Source: Myxococcales bacterium (GTDB lineage: Bacteria; Myxococcota; Myxococcia; Myxococcales; JAKAPL01). Taken from it: a stretch of 48,383 bases of DNA. Position numbers and translations under genes: made by a program. The notes beneath the pieces are model-generated. The model worked only from the letters and a program-made list of their open reading frames with translations. It was not told where the DNA came from and searched no databases. The stretch is taken from NCBI GenBank assembly GCA_021783235.1, contig JAJXUD010000031.1:1-48383 (forward strand), given 5' to 3'. Shown here one piece after another: positions 8,501 through 14,977 of this stretch; within the stretch, counting starts at the first letter, position 1, and every line of letters starts with the position of its first letter.

Positions 8501-10958
8501 CGGGGACGCAGTTGCCGTTCACGCAGGCCTCGGTCACGGGGCAGGTGGCGCCCTGGTCGATCTTGCCCGTGCAGCTGTCGTCCTTGCCGTCGCAGCGCTG
8601 CACGCCCGGCAGCACCTCGCCGAGGCAGGCGCCCCAGGCGCCCGCCGAGCTGCACGTCTGCGTGCCGCCATGGCAGATGCCGACCCCTTGGGTCCCCGCG
8701 GGGCCGGTGTAGCAGGGCTGCGTCGCCCCAGGCGTGCAGTCGAGGCAGAGGTCGGGCTTGCCGTCGCAGTCGTGGTCGAGTCCGTCGCACTGGCCAGTCT
8801 GCGGCAGGATCTCGCCCGCGCAGGCGCCGAAGCCGCCGTCCGCGCCGCAGGTTTGACTGCCCGCCTGACAGGTGCCGACGCCGGCGGTCCCGGTGGGGCC
8901 GTCGTAGCAGGGGCGGGTCTGGCCCGCCGTACAGCCGAGGCACTGGTCGGGCTTGCCGTCGCAGTCGTGATCCTGCCCGTCGCAGAGGCCATACTGCGGC
9001 GTCACCTCGCCCGTGCAGACGCCGTAGGCGCCGTTCGTGCAGGTGGCCGTGCCGCCGACGCAGGGACCGATCCCCTCGGTGCCGGCCGGGCCGCTGTAGC
9101 AGGCCTCGCTGAGCGGCGCCGGGCTGCCCGGGGTCGCGTTGTCGACGTAGCCGTCGCAGTTGTCGTCGACGCCGTTGCAGACCTCGGTCGTCGGTCCGAC
9201 CGAGCCCTGGCAGGCGCCCCACTTGCCCGAGGTGCAGAACTGTTGGCCCGGGTGGCAGCCGCAGACGAAGCCGGCCGTGCCGGCCTTCCCCTGGCAGTTC
9301 TGCGTGCCGGCGGGGCCCGAGTAGCAGCTCTGGGGCGGCATGTCGTCGACGAGGCCGTTGCAGTCGTTGTCGAGCCCGTCGCAGATCTCGGGCGAGGGCT
9401 GGACGTTCTCGACGCAGGTGAGGCTCCCGTTCTGGCACTGGTAGGTCCCCGCGGCGCAGACGCCCGGCAGCCCGGTGCTGCAGGTCGCGGGCGAGGGGAC
9501 GGTGCACTTGGCCGCGAGCGTGAAGAGGGTGTTCAAGACCATCCGCTCGCCGGCGACGTTCTGGGTCCAGGTGATGCCGTTGCTCGGGTCGTTATAATTC
9601 GTGTAGCTGTGGCCGCCCTGGTAGGCGACGGTTCCCGAGGTGGCGCTCGGAGTGACTACCGAGAAGACCTCGCTGCTCGAATTGTCGGTGATCAGCTTCT
9701 CGACGCCGCTTCGGAAGCTGCCCGTATAGTCGCCGATGTAGCCCGTCTGCGGCACGAACGGGAAGTCGCCGATCTGGAGGAACGAGGCCGCGAGTGAGGA
9801 GAAGACCAGCGGCGTGGGACCTTGATAGCCGGTGCTGACGCCGCTCGTCGTCTGGAATTGAGTCGACGGAGAAACGCTGTAGTCCGTGAAATATCCGGTC
9901 GAACTCTCGAGCGAGCCGATCCCGGCGCACTCCGCGAACATGTTGTTTCCGGAGGCGACGTATTGGGCGAGGACATTGGCGAGATTCGTCAGCTCGCTAC
10001 CCGACAGCGGGTTACAGCAGGCACCACCGCAAGCGCAGCTCGGGTTGTCGTGGCACGCTACGCCGTCCGTGCCGTCGAGCTCCCAATGGGGCATCCAGAG
10101 CAACGGGAAGTTCTTCACGTTGCTCGCGGAAAGCTGGCCGTTTGCGAGGTCGAAGTCAGTGTCGTAGAGGGCCGTATAGAGCGATGCCGATCCCAGCGCT
10201 GCGTCGGCGAGGTACTGCGTCAGGATCGGCGCGGTGTCGAAGCAATCCCCGCCAGGCATCGCCATGATGCCGACCTTGGGCGGAGCCCCCTCGAGCGTCT
10301 TCGCGACGTTCACGGTGTAGGGCGTGCTCGGGTGGAGGACGTGAAGCTGGATCGTGCTCGCGGTGAACTGGTTGAACGGCGCGCCCGAGTTGAGCAGGCT
10401 GTTGACCTGGCTGAACTGCGAGCCGTCGATGACGAAGGGGCCGCCGCGGTAGCAGAGGCCAGCCCCCTCGCGGCACTGCGAGGTGTTCGCCGTGCCGCCG
10501 TTCATCATCGACAGGCTGGCGCCGGAGTGGGCCGCGCTGGTCGCGTTCGTCTGGCCGAAGTCGAAGAGGTTCGCCCCGTAGCCCGTGCCGAAGGAGGAAG
10601 ACGGGACGTAGAAGTCCTCGTCGGTGACCGCGCCCTTCTTCGGGTTGATTCCCCAGTAGACCGTGATGCCGTTCTGCATCAGGTAGTAGACGAGGCCGTA
10701 GGCGTAGAGCGCTCCCTTCGTGTACCGGCTCGAGCACGAGGAGGCGCCGTCGAGCGGGACTGAACCCGGCTCCTGGTCGGCGTTCGCGCCGCTGCCCTGA
10801 TATGGCTGCCAGCACTCGTCCATCGGGATGACGATCGAATCGTCGCCGAACTGGCGGGGGCCCGTCACCGGCCCCTGGCACGTCGGGGCGAGGAGTGGGA
10901 TCGCGAGGAGCCCGGCCGCGAGGGGGGCGAGCGGAAGGGCGAGTCGGCGCAGGCGCAT
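5559..10958 (-). CDS. Fused ORF: MopE-like MYXO-CTERM protein + IPT/TIG-repeat lipoprotein
   Basis: One uninterrupted 1799-codon frame that looks like two proteins. Part 1 (residues 1-1120) has a signal peptide. A domain around residues 225-440 resembles a class I amidotransferase-like fold (VGIMAMPGGDC; Cys344 in FAECAGIG). Five MopE-type metal-binding motifs follow (CDGLDNDCNG, CNGVDDNCDG, CDGQDHDCDG, CDGLDHDCDG, CDGKDDSCTG), then a Cys-rich EGF/dickkopf-like array, a Gly/Ser linker with 14-residue repeats, and a MYXO-CTERM tail: GCGCG, a hydrophobic helix and RRRR at about 1089-1120. Part 2 begins at once with a lipoprotein signal (lipobox ALSC, Cys1154), a short Gly-rich and Cys-rich stretch, and six IPT/TIG Ig-like repeats starting near SPQAAEAGS, NPSSAPAGA, SPTSAPSNG, SPAQAATGT, NPAQLAQSA and SPTSAATGT. 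No stop or ATG/GTG/TTG separates the parts. A ggaggacctcccg site precedes ATG 10958. Likely cell-surface proteins. Confidence 0.8.
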   Translation of the reverse strand: MRLRRLALPLAPLAAGLLAIPLLAPTCQGPVTGPRQFGDDSIVIPMDECWQPYQGSGANADQEPGSVPLDGASSCSSRYTKGALYAYGLVYYLMQNGITVYWGINPKKGAVTDEDFYVPSSSFGTGYGANLFDFGQTNATSAAHSGASLSMMNGGTANTSQCREGAGLCYRGGPFVIDGSQFSQVNSLLNSGAPFNQFTASTIQLHVLHPSTPYTVNVAKTLEGAPPKVGIMAMPGGDCFDTAPILTQYLADAALGSASLYTALYDTDFDLANGQLSASNVKNFPLLWMPHWELDGTDGVACHDNPSCACGGACCNPLSGSELTNLANVLAQYVASGNNMFAECAGIGSLESSTGYFTDYSVSPSTQFQTTSGVSTGYQGPTPLVFSSLAASFLQIGDFPFVPQTGYIGDYTGSFRSGVEKLITDNSSSEVFSVVTPSATSGTVAYQGGHSYTNYNDPSNGITWTQNVAGERMVLNTLFTLAAKCTVPSPATCSTGLPGVCAAGTYQCQNGSLTCVENVQPSPEICDGLDNDCNGLVDDMPPQSCYSGPAGTQNCQGKAGTAGFVCGCHPGQQFCTSGKWGACQGSVGPTTEVCNGVDDNCDGYVDNATPGSPAPLSEACYSGPAGTEGIGPCVGGTATCTNGAYGVCTGEVTPQYGLCDGQDHDCDGKPDQCLGCTAGQTRPCYDGPTGTAGVGTCQAGSQTCGADGGFGACAGEILPQTGQCDGLDHDCDGKPDLCLDCTPGATQPCYTGPAGTQGVGICHGGTQTCSSAGAWGACLGEVLPGVQRCDGKDDSCTGKIDQGATCPVTEACVNGNCVPASCGGELSNCPGGYACSAGSCQAAACGDAGICPPGQTCQTGGCIDPCAGVKCGSGAYCSDGQCVAGGCYATGCDAGICQNGSCAPDPCAGVSCADGTFCRGGYCVQACGFVSCPSGQSCDVNGFCGPTPCGGCPSGEVCQGGSCATDPCAGVGCAPSQVCQGGACVDDPCNGVVCPGVMTCQGGQCIAIARDGGLLASGGSSGSGGGASGSGSGSSGFGGGASGSGSGSSGFGGGSAGTTGTSSSGGTAGASSGGGGNGSGGTGGATSAKSGCGCGTNGGDGNLPWLFVLGAGLLLAARRRRGAAVSRPHPTLPAPRFAWRRGSLLALLTLALSCGGHTVGQTGGTSGTAGGSGSGGTTGGLVVPDGGLSSSGGTSGASGGSGCARCNGSCVNLASDPANCGACGKSCGTGESCVLGACGGATAVTPHLDSISPQAAEAGSQAQLTLTGERFQSGAELLLTGDSLSPTLVPATLSGSTLTATVNLGAAPVGTVTVAVVDPGKLLSNGLPLDVVVPGSPVFSSVNPSSAPAGAKVSLAIAGQNLAADTQLHAVGGNLPDSSVPLTLQSPTAATAVWDLTQISPGGYTLYLLSPGASTPKSNTLGFTVTSATPTLTSVSPTSAPSNGHPSLDLAGAGFDGSSQVMFGASGATPAAVPTTLVSASELYASLDLTNVAPGSYQLTVQNAGGLTSGPQPFTVVSTTPSIGQVSPAQAATGTTVTISISGQNFDPSSTAHFQRSGGTGDVALSTTYVDASALTAALPLASTPAGSYQLVVDNSGGLSSGAFPFTVTSTALTLGTVNPAQLAQSAAPQTVTLTGSGFATGATVSLVGLQSAKTATWSLTVAGGGASATTSSPVDPATMTVDSYEITIQNPGGGSSNAAIFTVEPGTPVLSSISPTSAATGTTLNVTLTGQYFLGSSVVHVAGMNGSEALPPPYVSESTTQIVVSENLAGVAPGSYQISVWNGATLQSAQLPFTVTGP
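7531..7579 (-). repeat. REP-like GC-rich palindromic element inside ORF
   Basis: On the minus strand this reads as a C-rich block (GGCCCCACCCCACCC) followed by a hairpin. The hairpin arms are GCCCCTC at 7533-7539 and GAGGGGC at 7553-7559. It lies exactly between the MYXO-CTERM Arg cluster and the second lipoprotein signal and is translated as an R-P-H-P-T-L-P-A-P linker. A related C-rich palindrome occurs at 43789-43832, so this is probably a dispersed intergenic repeat that has become part of the reading frame. It may once have been the 3' hairpin of the upstream gene. Confidence 0.45.
7590..7696 (-). other. Internal MYXO-CTERM sorting signal
   Basis: Within the large ORF, residues about 1089-1120 form the tripartite C-terminal signal typical of Myxococcota: a Cys-containing motif (SGCGCGTNGGDG), a hydrophobic helix (LFVLGAGLLLAA) and an Arg cluster (RRRRG). 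In this family the signal lies at the extreme C-terminus and is used for sorting and cleavage at the cell surface. Its position 680 residues before the stop codon is abnormal and is the main evidence that the ORF is a fusion of two genes or contains a sequence error. Confidence 0.75.
7799..7910 (-). repeat. 42-bp tandem repeat coding Gly/Ser linker
   Basis: Two full copies and part of a third of a 42-bp unit lie head to tail (the segment aaagccggac recurs at 7806 and 7848). They encode the 14-residue unit A-S-G-S-G-S-G-S-S-G-F-G-G-G in the minus-strand ORF. The in-frame length means copy-number change would alter linker length without a frameshift. The flexible linker sits just before the MYXO-CTERM tail, as expected for a spacer that lifts a surface domain off the envelope. 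Confidence 0.75.
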
Positions 10959-11092
10959 CGGGAGGTCCTCCGGAAGGGGGGGCGACCTGCAACTCTAGCA
11001 CCAGGTCTGCTCCCGGTCGAAGGGCACGGGCGCCGCTTCGACGCCGAGACACGACGGGCGGGCCAGGGCGTTCCCGGTTATCATGCAGCTCC

Positions 11093-12439
11093 GTGCCGCG
11101 CGACGCTCAGAAGCCGAAGCCGCTCCGCTCCCTCGCGACCTCAGCCCTCTCGCGGGGGCTGCGCGGCTCGATGGCGGGCGCGGGCGCGGCGGCTCGGCTC
11201 GCGGGGGGCGCCCTGCAGAAGCTCGTCTCGTCGTCCGAGACGGCGCAGGCCATCGACGCGCGCACCCGCGCCGTCCTCGCGAGCCGGCTGCGCGACGAAC
11301 TCGGGGAGCTCAAGGGGCTCGCCATGAAGGCCGGCCAGCTGGCGAGCTACATGGACTTCGCGATGCCCTCGGGCGCGCGCCGGATCCTCGCCGAGCTGCA
11401 GGACCGGACCGTCGGCATGGCGCCCGACGTCGCCGCCCAGGTCGTCCGCGAGGAGCTCGGGGCTCCGCCCGGGGAGCTCTTCGCCGAGTGGGACGAGAGC
11501 CCCTTCGCGGCGGCCTCCATCGGCCAGGTTCACCGGGCGCGCCTCGCCGACGGGCGCGAGGTCGCGGTGAAGGTGCAGTACCCGGGCATTGACCGCGCCA
11601 TCGCCTCCGACCTGAAGAGCGTCGGGGCGCTCGACGCCATCGGCGGGCTCGTCTTCCGCGGCCTCGAGCGGGGCGCGGTGCTTCGCGAACTCTCCGACCG
11701 GCTCGCCGAGGAGTGCGACTACCGGCACGAGGCCGAGAGCCAACGGGAGTTTCGGCGACTCTTCTCGGACCGGCCCGAGATCGTCGTCCCCGCGGTCGTG
11801 GCCGAGCGCTCGACGCGGCGGCTCTTGACGACCGAGCTCGTGCACGGCCGCCGCTTCCAGGAGTTCGCGCGGGAGGCCTCGCAGGAGGAGCGCAACCGCG
11901 CGGGCGAGCTCATCTGGGACTTCGCCTTCGGCGCCATCTACCGCTGGGGCATCTTCAACGCCGATCCGCACCCGGGGAACTACCTCTTTCTCGAGGGCGA
12001 TCGCGTCTGCTTCCTCGACTTCGGCTGCGTGAAGCGCTTCCCCGACCGGCTCGTGGCGGCCTGGAAGCGGCTCATCCCCGCCTGCGTGCGGGGCGACCGC
12101 GCCACATTCGACGCGCTCGTCGGCGAGTTCGGCTTCGCGCCGAACCCGGCGAGTTACGACTACGACTACCACCACCGGATGACCCTCTGCGTCTACGAGC
12201 CGTTCCGCGAGGATCGGACCTTCCGCTTCACCCACGAGTACGTCCGCAAGACCTGGGAGGTCCTCGTCCTCGAGAACCCGAACAAGACGCGAATGAACCT
12301 GCCGAAGGACTGGCTCTTCGTGAACCGGCTCCAGTGGGGGCTCTACGCCGTCCTCGCCGAGCTCGGCGCCGAGTCGAACTGGCACCGGCGCCTCTGGCCG
12401 CTGCTCGATCACGGCAGCGCCTCGGCCACCGGGAGCTGA
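11093..12439 (+). CDS. ABC1/UbiB/ADCK-family atypical kinase
   Basis: Atypical protein-kinase-like ATPase. Family hallmarks are present in order: the KxGQ motif (AMKAGQLASYMDF), the Ala-rich nucleotide loop AAASIGQVHRARL, the catalytic Lys in EVAVKVQYPG, NADPHPGNYLF as catalytic loop, and FLDFGCVKR as the DFG metal site. UbiB/Coq8 members support ubiquinone biosynthesis or lipid homeostasis; myxobacteria have several paralogues, so the exact role is open. GTG at 11093 gives 448 residues with a basic N-terminus. No good ribosome site is visible, and a later ATG at 11170 is possible. No transmembrane tail is obvious. An insertion sequence lies 34 bp after the stop codon. Confidence 0.88.
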   Translation: MPRDAQKPKPLRSLATSALSRGLRGSMAGAGAAARLAGGALQKLVSSSETAQAIDARTRAVLASRLRDELGELKGLAMKAGQLASYMDFAMPSGARRILAELQDRTVGMAPDVAAQVVREELGAPPGELFAEWDESPFAAASIGQVHRARLADGREVAVKVQYPGIDRAIASDLKSVGALDAIGGLVFRGLERGAVLRELSDRLAEECDYRHEAESQREFRRLFSDRPEIVVPAVVAERSTRRLLTTELVHGRRFQEFAREASQEERNRAGELIWDFAFGAIYRWGIFNADPHPGNYLFLEGDRVCFLDFGCVKRFPDRLVAAWKRLIPACVRGDRATFDALVGEFGFAPNPASYDYDYHHRMTLCVYEPFREDRTFRFTHEYVRKTWEVLVLENPNKTRMNLPKDWLFVNRLQWGLYAVLAELGAESNWHRRLWPLLDHGSASATGS

Positions 12440-12473
12440 GCGAGCGCTTGCCTGGCGCCCGATCTCGGGGTTA

Positions 12474-12508
12474 GGCGCCGTGCATGAATTACCGAGCCTG
12501 AATGTCAT
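12474..12508 (+). repeat. IS left inverted repeat (IRL)
   Basis: Left terminal repeat, beginning GGCGCCGTGCATGAATTACC and ending GTCAT. It aligns with the reverse complement of 13789-13822 over 34-35 bp: the first 11 bases are identical, followed by a few mismatches and one single-base gap. The first possible ATG of the transposase lies inside its inner end. Confidence 0.85.
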
Positions 12509-13785
12509 ATGGGGAAGCGATGATGATCTCCATGGGACAGCACGTGGATGATGAGGTGGTGGAGCAGATACGAAAGCGGTATCAGATGCTGAGACCGGCC
12601 CTGGATGAGCGGCAGGTTCGATTGTGGGTGGCGGCAGAGGCAGAGGCATTGGGGCACGGAGGGATGGCGGCCGTGACGCGAGCGACCGGCATTCTTCACA
12701 AGCGCATCCTGGCGGGGCGGCGGGATGTCCGATCGGGAGCGCATCTGGCGGCCAGCGAGGCGGGAGCGAAGCACCCTCGACGCATTCGTCGGCCTGGTGC
12801 CGGGCGCAAGAAACTGACCGAGAAGGACCCGACGCTGCTGAAGGATCTCGAGAGCCTGGTGGCACCCGAGACCCGCGGCGATCCGCAGTCGCCGCTACGG
12901 TGGACCTGCAAGAGCGTTCGCCGGCTGTCAGTGGAGTTGGGATCGATGGGTCACCAGGTGAGTTGGGTGAAGGTCGCGAAGCTCCTCAAGGAGTTGGGCT
13001 ACAGCCTCCAGGGCACCCGCAAGACACGGGAGGGGACGAACCATCCCGACCGCAATGCCCAGTTCGAGCACATCAACGGCCAGGCAAAGGCGTTCCAGAA
13101 GCGCGGTCAGCCGGTGATCTCGGTGGACACCAAGAAGAAGGAGTTGGTGGGCGACTTCTCCAACAAGGGGCGGGAGTGGCAGCCCTCGGGACAGCCCGAG
13201 GAGGTTCGCGTTCACGATTTCATCGACGAGAAGCTGGGGAAGGCAATTCCCTACGGCGTCTATGACGTGGGGCGAAACGAGGGATGGGTCAGTGTAGGCA
13301 TCGACCACGACACCTCGGAGTTCGCCGTAGAGACGATCAAGCAGTGGTGGCGCAGGATGGGGGCACGAGCGTATCCAGCCGCCCGGGAGCTTCTCATCAC
13401 AGCCGACGGTGGCGGCAGCAACGGCCACCGGACCAGGCTCTGGAAGCTTGCCCTCCAGGGCCTGGCTGATTCGACGGGGCTCACGATGACCGTCTGCCAC
13501 TACCCTCCCGGCACCAGCAAGTGGAACAAGATCGAGCACCGCCTGTTCTCCCACATCACCGCGAACTGGCGTGGACGGCCGCTCGAGAGCGTCGAGACCG
13601 TCGTCAATCTCATCGGCAACACCAGCACCGCGGCGGGGTTGCGAGTACGAGCCGCGAAGGACGCGCATCGCTATGGCACTGCCAAGCAAGTCAGCCAAGA
13701 TGAACTTCGCTCCATCTGCCTCGCGCGCGCACGCTTCCATGGCGACTGGAACTACACCATTTCCCCTCGCGCCGGATTCGCGTAA
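12502..13785 (+). CDS. ISAzo13-family DDE transposase
   Basis: The 427-residue transposase cuts and joins the ends of the surrounding IS. The DDE catalytic acids are recognisable: Asp209 in VISVDTKKKELVG, Asp302 in LLITADGGGSNG and Glu345 in GTSKWNKIEHRLFS; the latter two contexts are characteristic of the ISAzo13 group. The N-terminal ~100 residues are helical and likely bind the ends. The first ATG (12502) lies within the inverted repeat; ATG 12520, preceded by ggggaagcg, or ATG 12532 may be the true start. The frame is intact with no frameshift signal. Codon use is less GC3-biased than in neighbouring genes. Confidence 0.9.
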   Translation: MSYGEAMMISMGQHVDDEVVEQIRKRYQMLRPALDERQVRLWVAAEAEALGHGGMAAVTRATGILHKRILAGRRDVRSGAHLAASEAGAKHPRRIRRPGAGRKKLTEKDPTLLKDLESLVAPETRGDPQSPLRWTCKSVRRLSVELGSMGHQVSWVKVAKLLKELGYSLQGTRKTREGTNHPDRNAQFEHINGQAKAFQKRGQPVISVDTKKKELVGDFSNKGREWQPSGQPEEVRVHDFIDEKLGKAIPYGVYDVGRNEGWVSVGIDHDTSEFAVETIKQWWRRMGARAYPAARELLITADGGGSNGHRTRLWKLALQGLADSTGLTMTVCHYPPGTSKWNKIEHRLFSHITANWRGRPLESVETVVNLIGNTSTAAGLRVRAAKDAHRYGTAKQVSQDELRSICLARARFHGDWNYTISPRAGFA

Positions 13786-13788
13786 CAC

Positions 13789-13822
13789 ATGAAATTCGAC
13801 TCCGTAATTTCTGCACGGCGCC
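13789..13822 (-). repeat. IS right inverted repeat (IRR)
   Basis: Right terminal repeat; its reverse complement begins GGCGCCGTGCAGAAATTACG and ends TTTCAT, matching the left end. It starts 3 bp after the transposase stop codon. It is followed directly by TTA, the right copy of the target duplication. Confidence 0.85.
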
Positions 13823-13859
13823 TTAGCCTCGCGGCCCCGTTCTCGCAGGAGGCCTCTCG

Positions 13860-14693
13860 ATGCAGCTCGATACCCGCACGCTCCAGTTCCCGGCCGGCGA
13901 CGGCCCGCTGCCGGCCTTCGTCGCGCGGCCCGTCGCCGCGAAGGAACCCTTGCCGGCGGTGATCGTCGTCCAGGAGATCTGGGGCGTCGATCCCCACATC
14001 GAGGACGTCGCGCGCCGAATCGCCGCGGCGGGATACGTCGCCTTCGCGCCCGACCTCTTCTCGCGCGGCGGCATGCGGCCCGCGGCGCTCGCCCACCCGC
14101 GGCTCGAGGCCGCGAAGGGCTTCCTCAACTCGCTCGATCACTCGCTCTGGGCGAGCGTCATCGATCCCCAGAAGCGCGGGCCCTTGATGGAGAAGCTGCC
14201 CGCTGCCGATCGGGCGCCGCTCGCCGAGACCATCGGCGCGCTCTTCTCTCCCGAGCGGATGGCGCAGGCGCCGGCCTACCTCCAGGATCTCCGCGCCGCC
14301 GCTGCCTTTCTGCGCGCCCAGCCGTTCTGCGCGGGGCGCAAGGTCGGCGCGGTCGGCTTCTGCATGGGCGGCGGCCTCGCGGCCTCGCTCGCGACGGTCG
14401 ACGCGGAGCTCGCGGGCGCCGTCGACTTTTACGGCCAGCCCCCTCCCGCCGAGAAGCTGTCCTCGATCCGCTGTCCCATCCTCGGCCTCTTTGGGGAGGA
14501 CGACCCGAGGCTCGTCTCGCAGCTCCCCGCCTTCGAGGAGAACATGAAGAAGGCGGGAAGAGAGCTCGAGCTGCGCGTCTACCCGGGGGCGCCACACGCC
14601 TTCTTCAACGACACGCGGCCGTCGTACCGGCTCGAGGCGGCCCGCGACGCCTGGGCGCGGACGCTCTCGTTCTTCGCCCGCAACCTCGCCTGA
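13860..14693 (+). CDS. Dienelactone hydrolase family protein
   Basis: Alpha/beta-hydrolase of 277 residues. The Cys-His-Asp triad of dienelactone hydrolases is visible: Cys168 in VGFCMGGGLAAS, Asp214 or Asp215 in LFGEDDPR and His246 in YPGAPHAFFND. Classical members open dienelactones in chlorocatechol breakdown. Isolated members in other genomes have varied ester or lactone substrates, and no catabolic genes lie nearby, so the substrate is unknown. There is an insert of about 50 residues (ASVIDPQKRGPLMEKL onward) before the nucleophile, longer than in the shortest family members. ATG 13860 has an aggaggc ribosome site. The IS end lies 37 bp upstream, so the native promoter may be displaced. 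Confidence 0.88.
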   Translation: MQLDTRTLQFPAGDGPLPAFVARPVAAKEPLPAVIVVQEIWGVDPHIEDVARRIAAAGYVAFAPDLFSRGGMRPAALAHPRLEAAKGFLNSLDHSLWASVIDPQKRGPLMEKLPAADRAPLAETIGALFSPERMAQAPAYLQDLRAAAAFLRAQPFCAGRKVGAVGFCMGGGLAASLATVDAELAGAVDFYGQPPPAEKLSSIRCPILGLFGEDDPRLVSQLPAFEENMKKAGRELELRVYPGAPHAFFNDTRPSYRLEAARDAWARTLSFFARNLA

Positions 14694-14977
14694 AGGCGGG
14701 AGGCATCCTCTCGAGCGTCAAGGGGAGCCTCGTCGTCGATCCCTGGACGACGTCCCGGGCGATGCGCTCGAGCTCCACTTTTCGCCCGACGCGGCGCTCT
14801 GCGCGCCGAGCCACGGCATCACCCCGACGAGCTGCCCGACCGTGTCGATCGGCGGCAGCCTCGCGGTGCGGCTCGGCAAGCTCGGGATCCGACGGCCGCT
14901 TCGCCCCCGTTCGCCCTGGCAGCCGCCGGGGCGCTCCTTGAGCCCCCACCGGCTCCCGGGCTATCTCTGGATCCAAG
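14694..14977 (+). other. Intergenic region with possible decayed coding fragment
   Basis: Between the hydrolase and the kinase-like gene no intact gene is visible. Two frames carry protein-like text. One reads G-G-I-L-S-S-V-K-G-S-L-V-V-D from about 14700; then, after a shift near 14745, L-D-D-V-P-G-D-A-L-E-L-H-F-S continues to about 14890 with ISIGGSLAVRLGKLG-like sequence (actually VSIGGSLAVRLGKLGIR). This may be a frameshifted remnant of a secreted protein. It could also be chance in a GC-rich frame. Confidence 0.25.

Larger units (their letters stand above)
12471..13825 (+). mobile_element. Complete ISAzo13-like insertion sequence with TTA target duplication
   Basis: A 1349-bp element at 12474-13822 bounded by imperfect terminal inverted repeats and flanked on both sides by TTA (12471-12473 and 13823-13825), read as a 3-bp target duplication. 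It carries a single transposase gene that fills almost the whole element. It sits between the UbiB-like gene and the dienelactone hydrolase gene and disrupts neither. The coding sequence is visibly less GC-rich than its neighbours, consistent with acquisition. Intact ends, an intact ORF and a preserved duplication suggest a recent or still active copy. Confidence 0.85.
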
